From: Impatiens glandulifera
Taxonomy: Eukaryota; Streptophyta; Magnoliopsida; Ericales; Balsaminaceae
Direction of reading: 5' to 3'
Assembly (NCBI RefSeq): GCF_907164915.1
Contig: NC_061869.1
Span: forward strand, 44,203,771 to 44,267,770
DNA: 64,000 nt
The position numbers and the translations under genes are program-made. This document shows positions 36,701-50,509 of this stretch, in pieces. The notes under the pieces are model-generated. The model did no database searches. It saw only the letters and a list, made by a program, of their open reading frames with translations, and was not told the DNA's origin. Positions within the stretch are counted from its first letter, which is position 1; every line of letters begins with the position of its first letter.

Positions 36701-39205
36701 ATGCTAGCACCTCTCCAGCCCCTTCATTGACAATGACAACTTTCTTTGAGCATTCATCATGGTGCTGAACTTCACCTGTTACAGGTAGAAAAGTTTCCTC
36801 ACATAAATCACTTAGCCAATTAACATGACCATTAGTGCCGGCTATCAAATTGGCGTGTTTCAACAACATTTCCAATCTCTTGGCATACTCAGACCTAGGG
36901 ACATAAATGACATTTCCATATAGCATTGATATGAGGTTGTAGCCGGTAGGGATTTCAGGTTGTTCTCCTCTGAGAAGCAAATGTGGCTTTACTCCTCTCT
37001 CCGAACATGAAACAGCTGCCACATATTGAAGCAAATGGATCAAACCATTTCATAATTCTATGGAAATGTTCTAAAACTCACCAAAATTCAATTATTAGTT
37101 TGTTATCACCATTCACATATATTATTACCAACTGCTGCTGCATGTGCACTTTGACAACCTCCACATGTAACCTGAAAATTCCACAATATGGTGTAACAGT
37201 GGTAGTAGGGATACTTTATAGACTAAATAAGAACATATTCTAATTAGTAGAACAAGTTAGGAGTTAATGTAACAGACCTCTAGAGTTTATACAAGAAATA
37301 TGATAAAGTAGGGTTTATAGAAGAAAGGAGATGAGAACCAAAAAATATTATGAATGATAAGGAATAGCCTAGGCTAAAGGAGAAATAGTTTTGTATTTCA
37401 ACATACATAATCTAATAAGAAATATCCTACCTACTTCCTCTATTCTATTTATAATAGTAAGTTAGCAATATCTAACAATTATATTCTTCTAATTTGTAAC
37501 AACCCTTAGGTTATGTTTGGATGTGAATAACTGGTCTTAGAATTAGAATTATAATTCCAATTTTATATAAATTGATCATAAAATTGCAATTCAGAAGTGG
37601 AAAAGAAGAAATTGAAAATTAAAAAATCATATACATTCAATTCCATTGGAATTATAATTCGAATTATAATTCATCAAACAAACAAAGGATTCGAAATTGG
37701 GCCCCAATTCCAATTTAATTTCAACTCTGCACCAGCCAAACATGGCCTTAGGAGAAACACGCCTTACGCCTTAATTGCATAAGTGTTATAACACTGTAAC
37801 TGGAAAGAACTGTGACACTTTCTTGGGTTTAGGGTTGAAATTAAAAGAAACGATAAGGTGAAAAAAAGAATGGCTAAGCCCTTAAATGAGAAAACCATGA
37901 ATAACCTCCATAGTTAAGAGTCTGCACTCTATTCGTATATTGATAAGCTTTCAACTAACTCGCCTTATTTATAAACACATGGATGCACCACATGTACTAT
38001 TAGTTATAACAAACTATTGAGCTAACTAAAACCCTCTAACAACTTTGGGTACAAGGAAAGAAGCTCATTTTTTGCTTCCTGAAATTGCGTCAAAAGCCTT
38101 CCTCAACTTGTGATAGACTCGTTTTGCTTTGTGAACTTTTAAACAATGCTCAATTTACTTCTCACCGTCTTTTCTTGGTTAACTCTATTAATTCCTTTAC
38201 GTAAATTATAGAGATTAAGGAGTTGCAAATATTGTATAGAGATGATTTAAGAAGTTAACCAAAGAATGACAGTAGGAAATAATTTGAGCCATTTCTAAAA
38301 ATGCAGTGAGTAAAACGAGCTTGAAACAAGTTGAGGAAACTAAACGAGACTGTGATGCAAGAAGGAGAAAAATGAAGTTCTAACTAACTAACATAATAAA
38401 CTTCAAGAACCTCCTAACTACTAACTTAACCTACTAATCCTTAACAGAAACAAACAGCAGAATGAATAGGCTAACAGGAAGCTTCCACACCAAATTACAA
38501 GCAAGAGTAATCTCACCATATCAGTCACTGCATGATCTTCTATCAGAGGAAACAATGCATCCAGTTTTCTAGCCTTATTTCCATTGACGAGTGGGTGCAA
38601 AAGATCATCCCTCACCACATAGAAGGACGGTCTATGATCATAGTCTACTTTGCTACCAGCCAAACAAGGATTGACATTATTAAAAAATGAAGTATTTTCA
38701 GGGGCTTCTCTGTTGTGATTCTTAAATATTATTTGATGAATTTCTGCATCAGGCTTGGCTAGTCTCCATCTTCTATCAAGCAACTTGGAGATAAGCTGGT
38801 TCCAACGGATTTTGATGTTAGAAAAATCACAAAAATGTTCCAAGACATTTGAGATTAAATCTAATAACCATTGAAATAAGCATAGAAAATAGCATGAGTA
38901 ATATACAGGAAAGCGAATGAATTAGATTATGTTCAGCTGCAAAGGCTCGTTAATTCCTCAAACGGAATAGAAATCCTGCTAAATTTGATGCAAAATCAGC
39001 GAATCTGATGCTTGAAGAGTATTGCGAAGTGTGATATGTATATATATAGATATAAAGAGAAGAGAAGAGAGACCTGATGGCCGTTTTTGAGGACGGAAAC
39101 TACAGGAGCTGTTGATAACTGAAGCATTTTCATCTTGCGGATAACTGAGAAAGTCTGAGGCGAGAAGGTTGAAGATTTTAAGGAGAAGCTCTGAAAGCTC
39201 TGCAT
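33701..39205 (-). CDS. PLP-dependent D-cysteine desulfhydrase / ACC-deaminase-like enzyme (seven coding exons)
   Basis: Likely coding exons on the minus strand: 39205-39074, 38795-38517, 37171-37129, 37015-36695, 34760-34631, 34538-34362 and 33908-33701. All join at GT-AG sites with matching phases. The total is 1290 bp, 429 aa plus stop, close to the plant mitochondrial D-cysteine desulfhydrase 2-like proteins as I recall them. The enzyme family uses pyridoxal phosphate; D-cysteine desulfhydrases release H2S, ammonia and pyruvate. Visible motifs are [20 protein letters not shown] with the probable PLP lysine near residue 118, [14 protein letters not shown] (138 on), [15 protein letters not shown] (283-297), and a C-terminal [13 protein letters not shown]. 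The N-terminal ~45 residues are rich in Ser, Thr and basic residues, compatible with an organelle transit peptide. The start chosen is the ATG at 39205; an internal ATG in the same frame lies at residue 25. Exon 2's acceptor was picked because it is the one that keeps phase. The substrate is inferred from the family. Confidence 0.85.
34235..34320 (-). repeat. Possible SINE fragment in intron 6
   Basis: On the minus strand GTAGTTCAATAGAAATAG is followed by TAATTCGATTCCCACT, spaced like A and B boxes of a tRNA-derived SINE. It is short and degraded. Confidence 0.35.
35589..35771. repeat. Three tandem copies of a 61-bp unit in intron 4
   Basis: CAACTCATAACTTGCATTTG begins at 35589 and recurs at 35650 and 35711 (with TTTC for TTGC). 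The copies are almost identical, suggesting a recent local duplication. They lie inside the 1.9-kb intron between exons 4 and 5 of the enzyme gene (34761-36694). Confidence 0.92.
35860..36610 (+). pseudogene. Unrecognised coding-like relic inside the intron
   Basis: On the plus strand, antisense to the host gene, broken frames have gene-like composition: [16 protein letters not shown] near 35960, [18 protein letters not shown] near 36130 ending in a stop, and an ATG-led [20 protein letters not shown] near 36390 that stops after about 30 codons. I do not recognise the family. It could be a decayed gene capture or retrocopy. No long open frame exists. Confidence 0.3.
37509..37747. mobile_element. 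Tourist-type (PIF/Harbinger) MITE in intron 2
   Basis: A 239-bp element with ends GGTTATGTTTGG and CCAAACATGGCC, imperfect inverted repeats, flanked on both sides by the 3-bp duplication TTA (37506-37508 and 37748-37750). The interior is AT-rich with many GAATTATAATTC palindromes. The ends and TTA duplication are typical of Tourist elements. It is in the intron between 37172 and 38516 of the desulfhydrase-like gene. Confidence 0.8.
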
Positions 39206-39251
39206 TTCAAGCTGAAGACATTGTCGTGATTAAGATGAAATTGTAAAGCTT

Positions 39252-39265
39252 AAACCCTAAACCCT
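39252..39265 (-). promoter_or_regulatory. Telo-box-like motif upstream of the desulfhydrase-like gene
   Basis: AAACCCTAAACCCT lies about 47 bp upstream of the ATG at 39205. Telo-boxes (AAACCCTAA) are common near transcription starts of plant housekeeping genes. No transcription start was determined. Confidence 0.5.
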
Positions 39266-39619
39266 GAATTTCCGAATAACAAAAATAGTTTCGGAACCTA
39301 TTTTATTTTTTCTTCAAGCATTCAAAACCGATTTATTAAGTTTAAAATAAAATTTAAATATAGAACCAATTTGAGCAGCGAAGTTGTTACGAAAATAAGT
39401 ACACAAAATTTAACATGGTCACTTGTCCAGAACTAGAATTAGACATTGTCGTCGATTTGTCACTTTTCTCACCTCTCCTCGTGAAAAATCGTCTTCAAAT
39501 CTAAAACTGTAGATTTATTTATTGCGTGAATTTAAAGATTACAAATATTTTCGCCAAAATAATAATTTTTTCAGCTTTATATATATATATATTTTGCATA
39601 GTCATATTTCTCAAACTTT

Positions 39620-40350
39620 TATTCAGAAGATCATGTTTAACGCCTTACAACGTTATAACGTTAAGTGTTTCACAAAGCCATGTTTAGCGTTAAACAAAAC
39701 AATGTTAAGCGTTTCCTAGTAATATATGCACCGAACTATTGTTCAGATGTCCATGTTTAACGTTAAATAGAGTCATGTTAAACCTTTCGAACTAATTTGA
39801 AATGTCTTTTTTTTTACTAATTTTAGAGCAATAATCAACCAACAAATCGTCAATAGTTACTTCTTATGAATGAAAGATAATAGTCATTTATTGACATATT
39901 CAATAATTGTTGTTCAGAAGTCAACGTTTAGAGGTAAGTATAGTCATGTTTTTATCGATGTATTAAGTCATGTTAAGCCTTCCGGATTAAGTTGGAATTA
40001 ATTTAGATTTACTGATTTTAGACCTATAATCTATCAATCAATCATGTCAATAGTTAGTGTTTATGAATGAAAGATATCAATTCATTGACATATACAACAA
40101 ATTGTTTTTCAGATGCCCATATTTAATGCTAAATAGAGCCATATTTAACATTTTACAAAGATATGTTAAGTCTTTCAAACTAATTTGGAATGAATTTAAA
40201 GATAAATTCTAAGTCTTTACTACCAAATTAGATGTTTGACATGGCTTTTCAAACAGTTGTGTTGTTGTTCATATGGTCATGTTTAGCGCTTTACAATGTC
40301 ATGTTTAGCGCACCAAATAGTCATGATTAGTGTTTTACAAAGCCATATTT
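39620..40350 (+). repeat. Subterminal repeat cluster, left
   Basis: Dispersed copies of ATGTTTAACGC, CATGTTTAGCGTTAAAC and ATGTTAAGC(C/G)TTTC, often spaced 20-60 bp, with no coding frame. Confidence 0.7.
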
Positions 40351-40480
40351 AGGGTTTCCTAGTAACTTAGAATTTGAATTGAAATAATTTTTGGCTTTTT
40401 TCTCTTTTTTAGCTCTCTCGGTTTGGTAATGTTATGAGCGAACCTTCTCATTTGTTACCTAGAGCCAAATTCTCAATGTT

Positions 40481-40900
40481 GGAATGACTTTTTCCTTCGA
40501 AGAAGAATTTCGTGAATTTTATAAATCATATGTCCAATCAATTGGATTCGGCATTTATAAAATAGAGACCAAAAATGGTTAAAATAGTAATCAGAAATAC
40601 TTCACAATTATTTGTGCCAAAAGTGGCATGAAAGCATCACGGTCCAAAAATGTTGTATAATCTAGACCTACAACTAAGACAAATTGTAATGTTAAGATTA
40701 ATGTAGTTATCTGGAATAAGATAAATTTGTGATAACAAATGTATGTCTTGAGCATAACCATATATTAAGCACTAGGAGACACGACATATTAGATCCTACA
40801 AAATAATAGACATAAATGTAAAGAGGGGATTGAAATTAAACGATGAAGCTGAAATAACTTTGACCAAAATTTTCAATCGTTTGTAGTGAAAGCTGGTGTT
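40481..40900 (+). pseudogene. FAR1/FHY3-type DNA-binding domain fragment
   Basis: The plus-strand frame from 40481 reads GMTFSFEEEFREFYKSYVQ, IGFGIYKIETKNG, a stop, then QKYFTIICAKSGMKASRSKN, a stop, then PTTKTNCNVKINVVIWNKI. The order F-EEEFREFY-GF-FxxxCxxxG-TxCxxKI matches the FAR1 DNA-binding domain (WRKY-GCM1-type zinc-binding fold). After a frameshift there is EHN-like sequence and NFQSFVVKAG near 40870, also FAR1-like. Several stops and shifts make it non-functional. It most likely belonged to a Mutator-like element. Confidence 0.65.
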
Positions 40901-40990
40901 GGGTTGAATTTTTTAATGAACTCAACAAGTTTTGATAATTTAATTTAAATAATCAAAAAGGGGGAAATTGTTGGGTTGAATTTTTTAATT
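40897..40990 (+). repeat. 72-bp direct repeat with a polypurine-tract-like motif
   Basis: TGTTGGGTTGAATTTTTTAA occurs at 40897 and 40969. The second copy directly follows CAAAAAGGGGGAAAT, which looks like a retrotransposon polypurine tract next to an LTR start. It may be a remnant of an LTR junction. Confidence 0.4.
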
Positions 40991-41114
40991 GATTTAAAAA
41001 TACTTAACAATCTTGATTTGATGATTGATGAAATAGTTTTGGATAAAACTAAGTTCAATAATTGTTAGTAATATCAAATATATTAATTACGATTCAATAA
41101 TTGATTCTTATTCT

Positions 41115-41580
41115 TGTATCATTTGCAAGAAATCAAATCATGAGTCAAAAGATTGTTATTTCAAATGCAAAAGATGCAAAATCCCTAATCATTCTCAAAG
41201 AGATTGTCAATTTCAAAATCAGGAGAAAAAAGAAGATAATACAAAATTTGTGAAAGAAGATTATGATGTTATGTTTGTTCTCTAAATGGTGAAGAGAAGT
41301 CAAAAATTCGATGGTATCTTGATAGCGATGCTAGCAACCATATGACAAGCAATAAAGATATGTTTGTGGAGCTCAACTCGGACATTACTTCAACCGTTGT
41401 TCTTGGAGATGGTTCTTATCAAGATGCGAAAGGAAAAAGAACCATTGTTAAACCAACTTCGGGAGGTAACAAAAGCTTATCACGGATGTTCTATATGTCC
41501 CTAATATTTCATATAATCTTCTTAGTATTGGACAACTTATTAAGAAGAACTTCTCGGTATATTTTGATGATGTAAGTTGC
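41115..41580 (+). pseudogene. Copia gag zinc knuckles and protease region
   Basis: Two CX2CX4HX4C knuckles read CIICKKSNHESKDC and CKRCKIPNHSQRDC (41115-41212), where many Copia gags have one. After a stop, WYLDSDASNHMT near 41313 marks the aspartic protease site. The usual D-S/T-G is D-S-D here, so the protease is probably dead. The chain continues as an LGDGS-type segment with frame breaks. Confidence 0.75.
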
Positions 41581-41587
41581 AAAATAT

Positions 41588-42562
41588 TTGACAAAAAGAA
41601 GAATGAAAGATAAAACATTTTCTCTTACGTTTCCATTAAAAAGTGAGTGTGCATTAAAAGTGGAAAATGAAGATTTGAATAAATTTTGGCATCTTCGATA
41701 TGGTCATCTAAATCAACGGGGACTTCAGTTATTAAAAGAGAAAAATATGGTGGTTGGACTTCCTTCTATTCAAGTGATGAATGATATATGTGAAGGTTGT
41801 ATTTATGGAAAGATGCACAAGCTCCCATTTCCCAAAACTACATGGCGAGCTAAAGGACCACTTGAACTTGTCCATTATGATATATGTGGCCCGATGCAAA
41901 CTCTTACTCCTAGAGATAAGAGGTATTTCATTCTTTTTGTTGATGACTATACAAGAATGATGTGGATTTATTTCTTTAATCAAAAGTCCAAAGCATTTTC
42001 TATTTTCTTACGATTCAAGTCTCTAGTTGAAAAGGAAAGTGGTCATATAATGAAGTGCTTGAGAACTGATCGTGGAGGAGAATATCTCTCAAATTCCTTT
42101 ACGGAATATTGCAAAGATAATGGTATCAAAAGACAATTAACCGTCAGTATATCTCCACAACAAAACGGTGTAGTTGAACGAAAAAACCATACGATTGTAG
42201 AGATGACGAGAAACATGCTGAAAGGAAAGGGAATTCCAAATCTATATTGGGCCGAAGTTGTTCACACAGCTATATATATTCTCAATCGATCACCAACCAA
42301 AGCGGTCAGAAATAAGACTCCATTTGAAGCTTGGTATGATAAAAAGTCCGTCATTGATCATTTTAAAATATTTGGGAGTATTGCTTATGCTCTAATCTCA
42401 TCTCAAATTCGGGAGAAGTTTGAAGAGAAAGGCCAAAAACTTGTGTTCATTGGCTATAGTGATGAATCCAAGGGATATCGATTGATGAATCCATTGACCA
42501 ACAAAATTATTGTATCTCGAGATGTTATTTTCGATGAAAAAGCTACTTGGAATTGGAAGTGA
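41588..42562 (+). pseudogene. Copia integrase, open 324-codon fragment
   Basis: The longest open frame outside the host genes. An HHCC zinc-binding domain is seen as FWHLRYGHLN (two His) with CEGCIYGKMHKLPF (two Cys). The catalytic core keeps D in VHYDICGPM, D in LRTDRGGEYLS and E in NGVVERKNHT, so the D,D-35-E triad looks intact. The C-terminal part FGSIAYA...GQKLVFIGYSDESKGYR is the usual Copia post-core motif. It ends at a stop after WNWK. The preceding protease and following reverse transcriptase are in other frames or interrupted, so it is a fragment of a dead polyprotein rather than a gene. Confidence 0.88.
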
Positions 42563-42700
42563 AAAAAAGTTGAAGACTTGAGATCACAACTATCTACTGA
42601 TCCAATTGCATCCCAAGCTAGTACATCCCAAGCTAGCTCATCTCAACCTTCTGCACAAGACTCAGAACCTGATTCAGATAGTCCTCCAAGAAAGACCTGA

Positions 42701-43230
42701 ATGGTTCAAGACATTTATGATGAAATTGAGTTTGGATTATTTTCTTGTGAGCCACAATCATTCCAAAAATCTTCTCAAAAAGAATATTGGCAAAAAGAAA
42801 TGAAGGACGAGGTATCTACAATTGAGAAAAATTCAACATGGGAACTTGTGGACTTGCCAGATGGAAAGAAAATTATTGGTTTAAAATGGGTCTACAAAGT
42901 AAAGTACAGTGAGGATGGTTTGATTCAAAAACATAAAGCTCGACTTGTCGCAAAGGGTTATTCTCAACAACCGGGAATTGACTTCTCAGAAACTTATGCT
43001 CATGTTGCAAGAATGGAGACAATCCGTACTTGTGTAGCCATTGCAGCTCAATTGGAGGTAAATATATTTCAACTTGATTTAAAAATCAGCTTTTTTAAAT
43101 GGAGAAATTCAAGAAGAGGTGTATGTTGAGCGGCTCGAAGGTTTTTTAAAAAGAGAAGAAAGTTTATCGATTAAAAAAGACACTATATGGGTTAAAGTAG
43201 GCACCCCGAGCGTGGAACAACAAAATCAAT
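42701..43230 (+). pseudogene. Copia reverse transcriptase, N-terminal part
   Basis: Reads EYWQKEMKDEVSTIEKNSTW, IIGLKWVYKVKYSEDG, KHKARLVAKGYSQQPGIDFS, then FQLDLKISFF, where DVKTAFLNG is usual. After a frameshift come EEVYVERLEGF and a YGLK-APRAW relic at 43192-43224. The sequence then jumps straight into the RNase H domain. The palm with the YVDD catalytic motif is missing. Confidence 0.85.
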
Positions 43231-43640
43231 ACCTCCGATTATATCTTTTGTCTTGGATCAAATGTAATATCATGGAGCTCAAGAAAACAAAAATTTGTAG
43301 CATTGTCATCAGCCGAAGCAGAGTATATAGCATGTACTGATGCAGCTTGTGAAGCTGTTTGGCTTCAAAGATTTTTAAAGGACATGAAGTTTAAACAATG
43401 TGAGCCGACAATTATTTATTGTGACAATATGTTAGCTATTGCAATGACAAAGAATCATGTTTTAATGCTCGGTCCAAACATATTGAACTACGACATCATT
43501 TTATTCGAGATTTGGTTACTTAAGAATTAATTTTCATGAGGTTTATCAAGATGGAGAATCAGCCAACAGATATCATGACCAAAACCGTCACGATTGATAA
43601 ATTTGACAAATTCAAGAAGAAACTCAAGATTACTAATTAA
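43231..43640 (+). pseudogene. Copia RNase H domain remnant
   Basis: Reads SWSSRKQKFVALSSAEAEYI followed by WLQRFLKDMKF, IIYCDNMLAIAMTKN, and after a frame change HFIRDLV and QPTDIMTK. These are the classic C-terminal Copia motifs: the SSAEAEY acid pair, the CDN aspartate and a closing ADIlTK-type motif. Frame breaks show it is inactive. Confidence 0.85.
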
Positions 43641-43926
43641 GAGGGGTGTTAAAAATAATAAATAATTAATAAATTTTGGAAAACATTTAATGTGATGGTG
43701 AAACTCAGGAGTTGAAGATGAAGCGTGAAGGAAGATGAAGCTCAAGAGATGCATTGTTTAGTGTCATGAATTGTATTTAATTTGAGTTCTAGATCCTTCT
43801 GTCTTATCCTTTAAATTGAGGATCACTTATTAGTTTTTCAATATCAAAATTAAGTGAGTTGTAGCTACTTAAGATTTCTATCAATAAAATCTTATTTTCT
43901 TAGTTATAATAGTTTCCGCACCAACA
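43635..43926 (+). repeat. Polypurine tract and 3' LTR of the Copia remnant
   Basis: AATTAAGAGGGG (43635-43646) precedes TGTTAAAAATAATAAATAAT. The LTR ends in CCAACA at 43926, giving about 280 bp with TG...CA ends. A 5' partner was not found in the window. Confidence 0.7.
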
Positions 43927-43939
43927 TCATTCTCCACCA

Positions 43940-44420
43940 TATGTATTTGGAGAGACTTGTCTAACATTTGCAACTGATTTTTGATATACATGGGGTGTTC
44001 CTTCTATAGAGGTGTTTTAGAGATTGTCTTTGTAAGGATTTTGAGGAGGGAATCTTTCCTAAATTCATTTGTATTTATGACATCGGATAAAACATTGATC
44101 CCGGTTTCAAATATTTCAATTGCATTCATGTTTTGTGCTTATGTTGATGTTTCTATATCTACCAACTTTTATGTGACATCTGCCATCTTTTGTGCAACAA
44201 TGTCAATTTGATTTGTAGCTTCTACAATACTCATTAATGCAGTTGTAGGTTATTTACCTTTGCTAGGCTGGTTCCTCTTTCTTATACTCATTCTCAATTA
44301 CTAACATCACCCCCAGGTCATTTACATCCCCTTGATTTTTCACTTGATGCTCCACCATCTCAGGCTCATCACTGCCCTCCTCTATCTAGTGGGTGCTTGG
44401 AAATGGACGCGTCCAACAAT
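43940..44420 (-). pseudogene. Unrecognised coiled-coil-like relic in the Mutator-like region
   Basis: On the minus strand, interrupted frames read SIVEATNQIDIVAQKMADVT, AIEIFETGINVLSDVI and LLKILTKTISKTPL, suggesting a helical protein. Several stops break it. It may be a second gene of the Mutator-like element or a captured fragment. The family is not recognised. Confidence 0.3.
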
Positions 44421-44449
44421 TCTTCTAAATTTGAATACTCATTCTCTCA

Positions 44450-44740
44450 CATGTTTGATTAAGCGTTTACATGGCTTAGTTAAACGTTAATCATGACTTA
44501 GTTAAGCGCTAAACATGACTTTATTTAGCGCTAAAATGACACTGTTTAACTCTAAAATACTCTGTTTAACGCTTAATATAGCATTCAGAACTACAATTTC
44601 AAATTTTTTTTTTGACAGAAATCTAGTCTGCTGAAATTTTTAACATTCATTTGTTAAATATTTAACATTAATCTCTTAAGCGATTAATATGTTAAGCGTT
44701 AAACATGCATCTCGCTTAACATGGCCTTACGGTTAATTTG
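44450..44740 (-). repeat. Subterminal repeat cluster, right
   Basis: Contains TTAAGCGCTAAACATGACTT, GTTAAACGTTAATCATGACTT and similar motifs, the reverse complement of the left cluster at 39620-40350. Confidence 0.7.
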
Positions 44741-46362
44741 ACATGACAAGCACTACAAATGACATAAAATTTTGTACATAAAAAGAGTTTTAACTTAAAA
44801 ATTGTTTCAACTAAAATTTCAAATCATCTTAGTTTAAAACTTATTTTAAGACAATACATTTTAAGCTCCTTAGAATGACATCAATATAAATTTCAAAACA
44901 TATTTATTGGTCTAAATCTCATTTTAAATACATATAACTTACCGCTACAAACTAAAAAGATAGAACATAAATCTTGTTTCAACATGTAACACTTGATTGA
45001 AATACGAATATTGGTTTTACACTTTTAACAACTAAAAAGCTAAAATATCTACAACAGAAACAAAACAATAAAAAATTAGAAATAATTTATCTTAAAAAAT
45101 TTTGATAGACGTGTTTGATGTAGTTTCAAATCGATATCCTGAAAAGGAAAAAACAAAACATTGTTATTTTTGCAACAGAAAAATAAATTTTGAATAACAA
45201 AAGACAAATAGTGTTAAAACTTACTATTTTCGAACGTCAAAAGATGAGAGAGTATTTCCGAAAGAGTTTAGAAGACGGAAGAATGATGAACTAGAGTTCG
45301 TTGAAGAATAATAGCAAAAAGAACTGTGAACTACGAAGTTTCTTTGCAAACTTGCTCGTTTCTAAAATATAAAAATCACAGAAGAAAAAAATATACGAAA
45401 AGACGAAAAAAAAGCACTAACATAATTATATATTTTTAACATTATTTTTCCTTTTTCTTTTATCAGAAAATTTTAAAATGTTAAATTTTCAATTATTTTA
45501 AAATTAGTTTATAAAAAAATTAATTTAAATTAATAATTTAAAAAACTATTTAAACAGATTCATTATCTTATGCAATACAAAATAGAGTTTAAACAATTAA
45601 AATATCAGTTTAATCTCACAATCACTCTTAAGAACACTATGATAACCTAATAAAATTTAACTATTCTTACTAAAATCAACATGAAACAATTGGTACAGTT
45701 AACCGTTTGTTTAGTCTACCAACTAGAATAATATTTTAATGTAGTACAATTTTTGTCATAAAGGATTAAAATATTTTATTAAACCATGTTTTTCGAAAAC
45801 ACAAAATTATGGTACAAAACTTCTAGAAAAAAGTAATTTAGTTACAATTATGACATGATTAATAGCTAGAAACACTAATTAAAAAGTTTAAAAGAAAAAA
45901 TTCTCCAAAAAAAGAAAAACTACAAATCTCACAAGAATTCAAATTGAAATGACAAGAAAATACCAAATAATTTATGACATTAGATCATGATAAAATTAAT
46001 GAGATAAAAAATTATTTTCTCTAAATCAATTGCAAATCAAAACCAACCTAAAGAAATCAATCACTAAAGCAATGTCTAGAGTTTAAATTCAAATCAACCT
46101 AAAATTTTAAAATCAAATGGAAATAATAAATCAAACTATTTAAAGTAATATATCTACATTATAAATAGACAAAGAAAAAGAAGAAAAATCAACAAAATAA
46201 CTTAGTTCAACAACATATCACAGAAAAAACAACATTCAAACAAAGATCTGATTAACATAAAAAAAAATGGTGAAAACCTCTTTGTACTTGAAAATTATCC
46301 ATACAAGAAGTCAAAATAGTTACTAAAACAGTAAAAAAATCAATTCAAGAAGATGCACCACT
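44741..46362. other. AT-rich intergenic region
   Basis: No gene or recognisable element. It contains the right side of the Mutator-like region and the 3' flank of the L17 gene. Confidence 0.6.
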
Positions 46363-50323
<3,961 letters not shown>

Positions 50324-50364
50324 TTGGTACTGCTACTCCTTCGGCGGCGACGAGCTAATGCAGT

Positions 50365-50373
50365 AAACCCTAA
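50365..50373 (-). promoter_or_regulatory. Telo-box in RPL17 5' leader
   Basis: AAACCCTAA, 42 bp upstream of the start codon. This motif is typical of plant ribosomal protein genes. Confidence 0.75.
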
Positions 50374-50455
50374 CTGGTTTGTTCCTCTTTTGGAGAAGAG
50401 CAGACGAGATATTACGGCGATGATTTCAGTCATATATACGACACAGATAAAAAAA

Positions 50456-50501
50456 AAACCCTAATTGGTTCATCGTTTTAGGCCCATATGTGATTTGGGC
50501 T
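50456..50501 (-). promoter_or_regulatory. RPL17 promoter: telo-box plus two site II motifs
   Basis: AAACCCTAA at 50456-50464, GGCCCA (TGGGCC on the minus strand) at 50481-50486 and TGGGCT at 50496-50501. Telo-box with nearby TGGGCY (site II, bound by TCP factors) is the classic promoter pairing of plant ribosomal protein genes and fits the gene call. Confidence 0.75.
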
Positions 50502-50509
50502 TTATCATG

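Larger units (their letters stand above)
41100..43926 (+). mobile_element. Decayed Copia retrotransposon, 5'-truncated
   Basis: In order on the plus strand: gag zinc knuckles, protease, integrase, N-terminal reverse transcriptase, RNase H, polypurine tract and 3' LTR. This gene order (integrase before reverse transcriptase) is the Copia order. No 5' LTR or primer site was found. Frameshifts and stops divide the polyprotein, and the reverse transcriptase core is deleted. Confidence 0.88.
39430..44740. mobile_element. Mutator-like region with inverted subterminal repeats
   Basis: Left (39620-40350) and right (44450-44740) flanks carry many copies of a CATGTTTAGCGTTAAAC-type motif in opposite orientations. 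Between them lies a FAR1-domain pseudogene on the plus strand. FAR1/FHY3 proteins and Mutator-like transposases share ancestry, so a MULE carrying a FAR1-type gene fits. True terminal inverted repeats and a 9-bp duplication were not found by eye, so the outer limits are approximate. A Copia remnant splits the element. Confidence 0.45.

Noticed and set aside
41732..41983. 83-codon minus-strand frame
   Set aside because: Antisense shadow of the Copia integrase.
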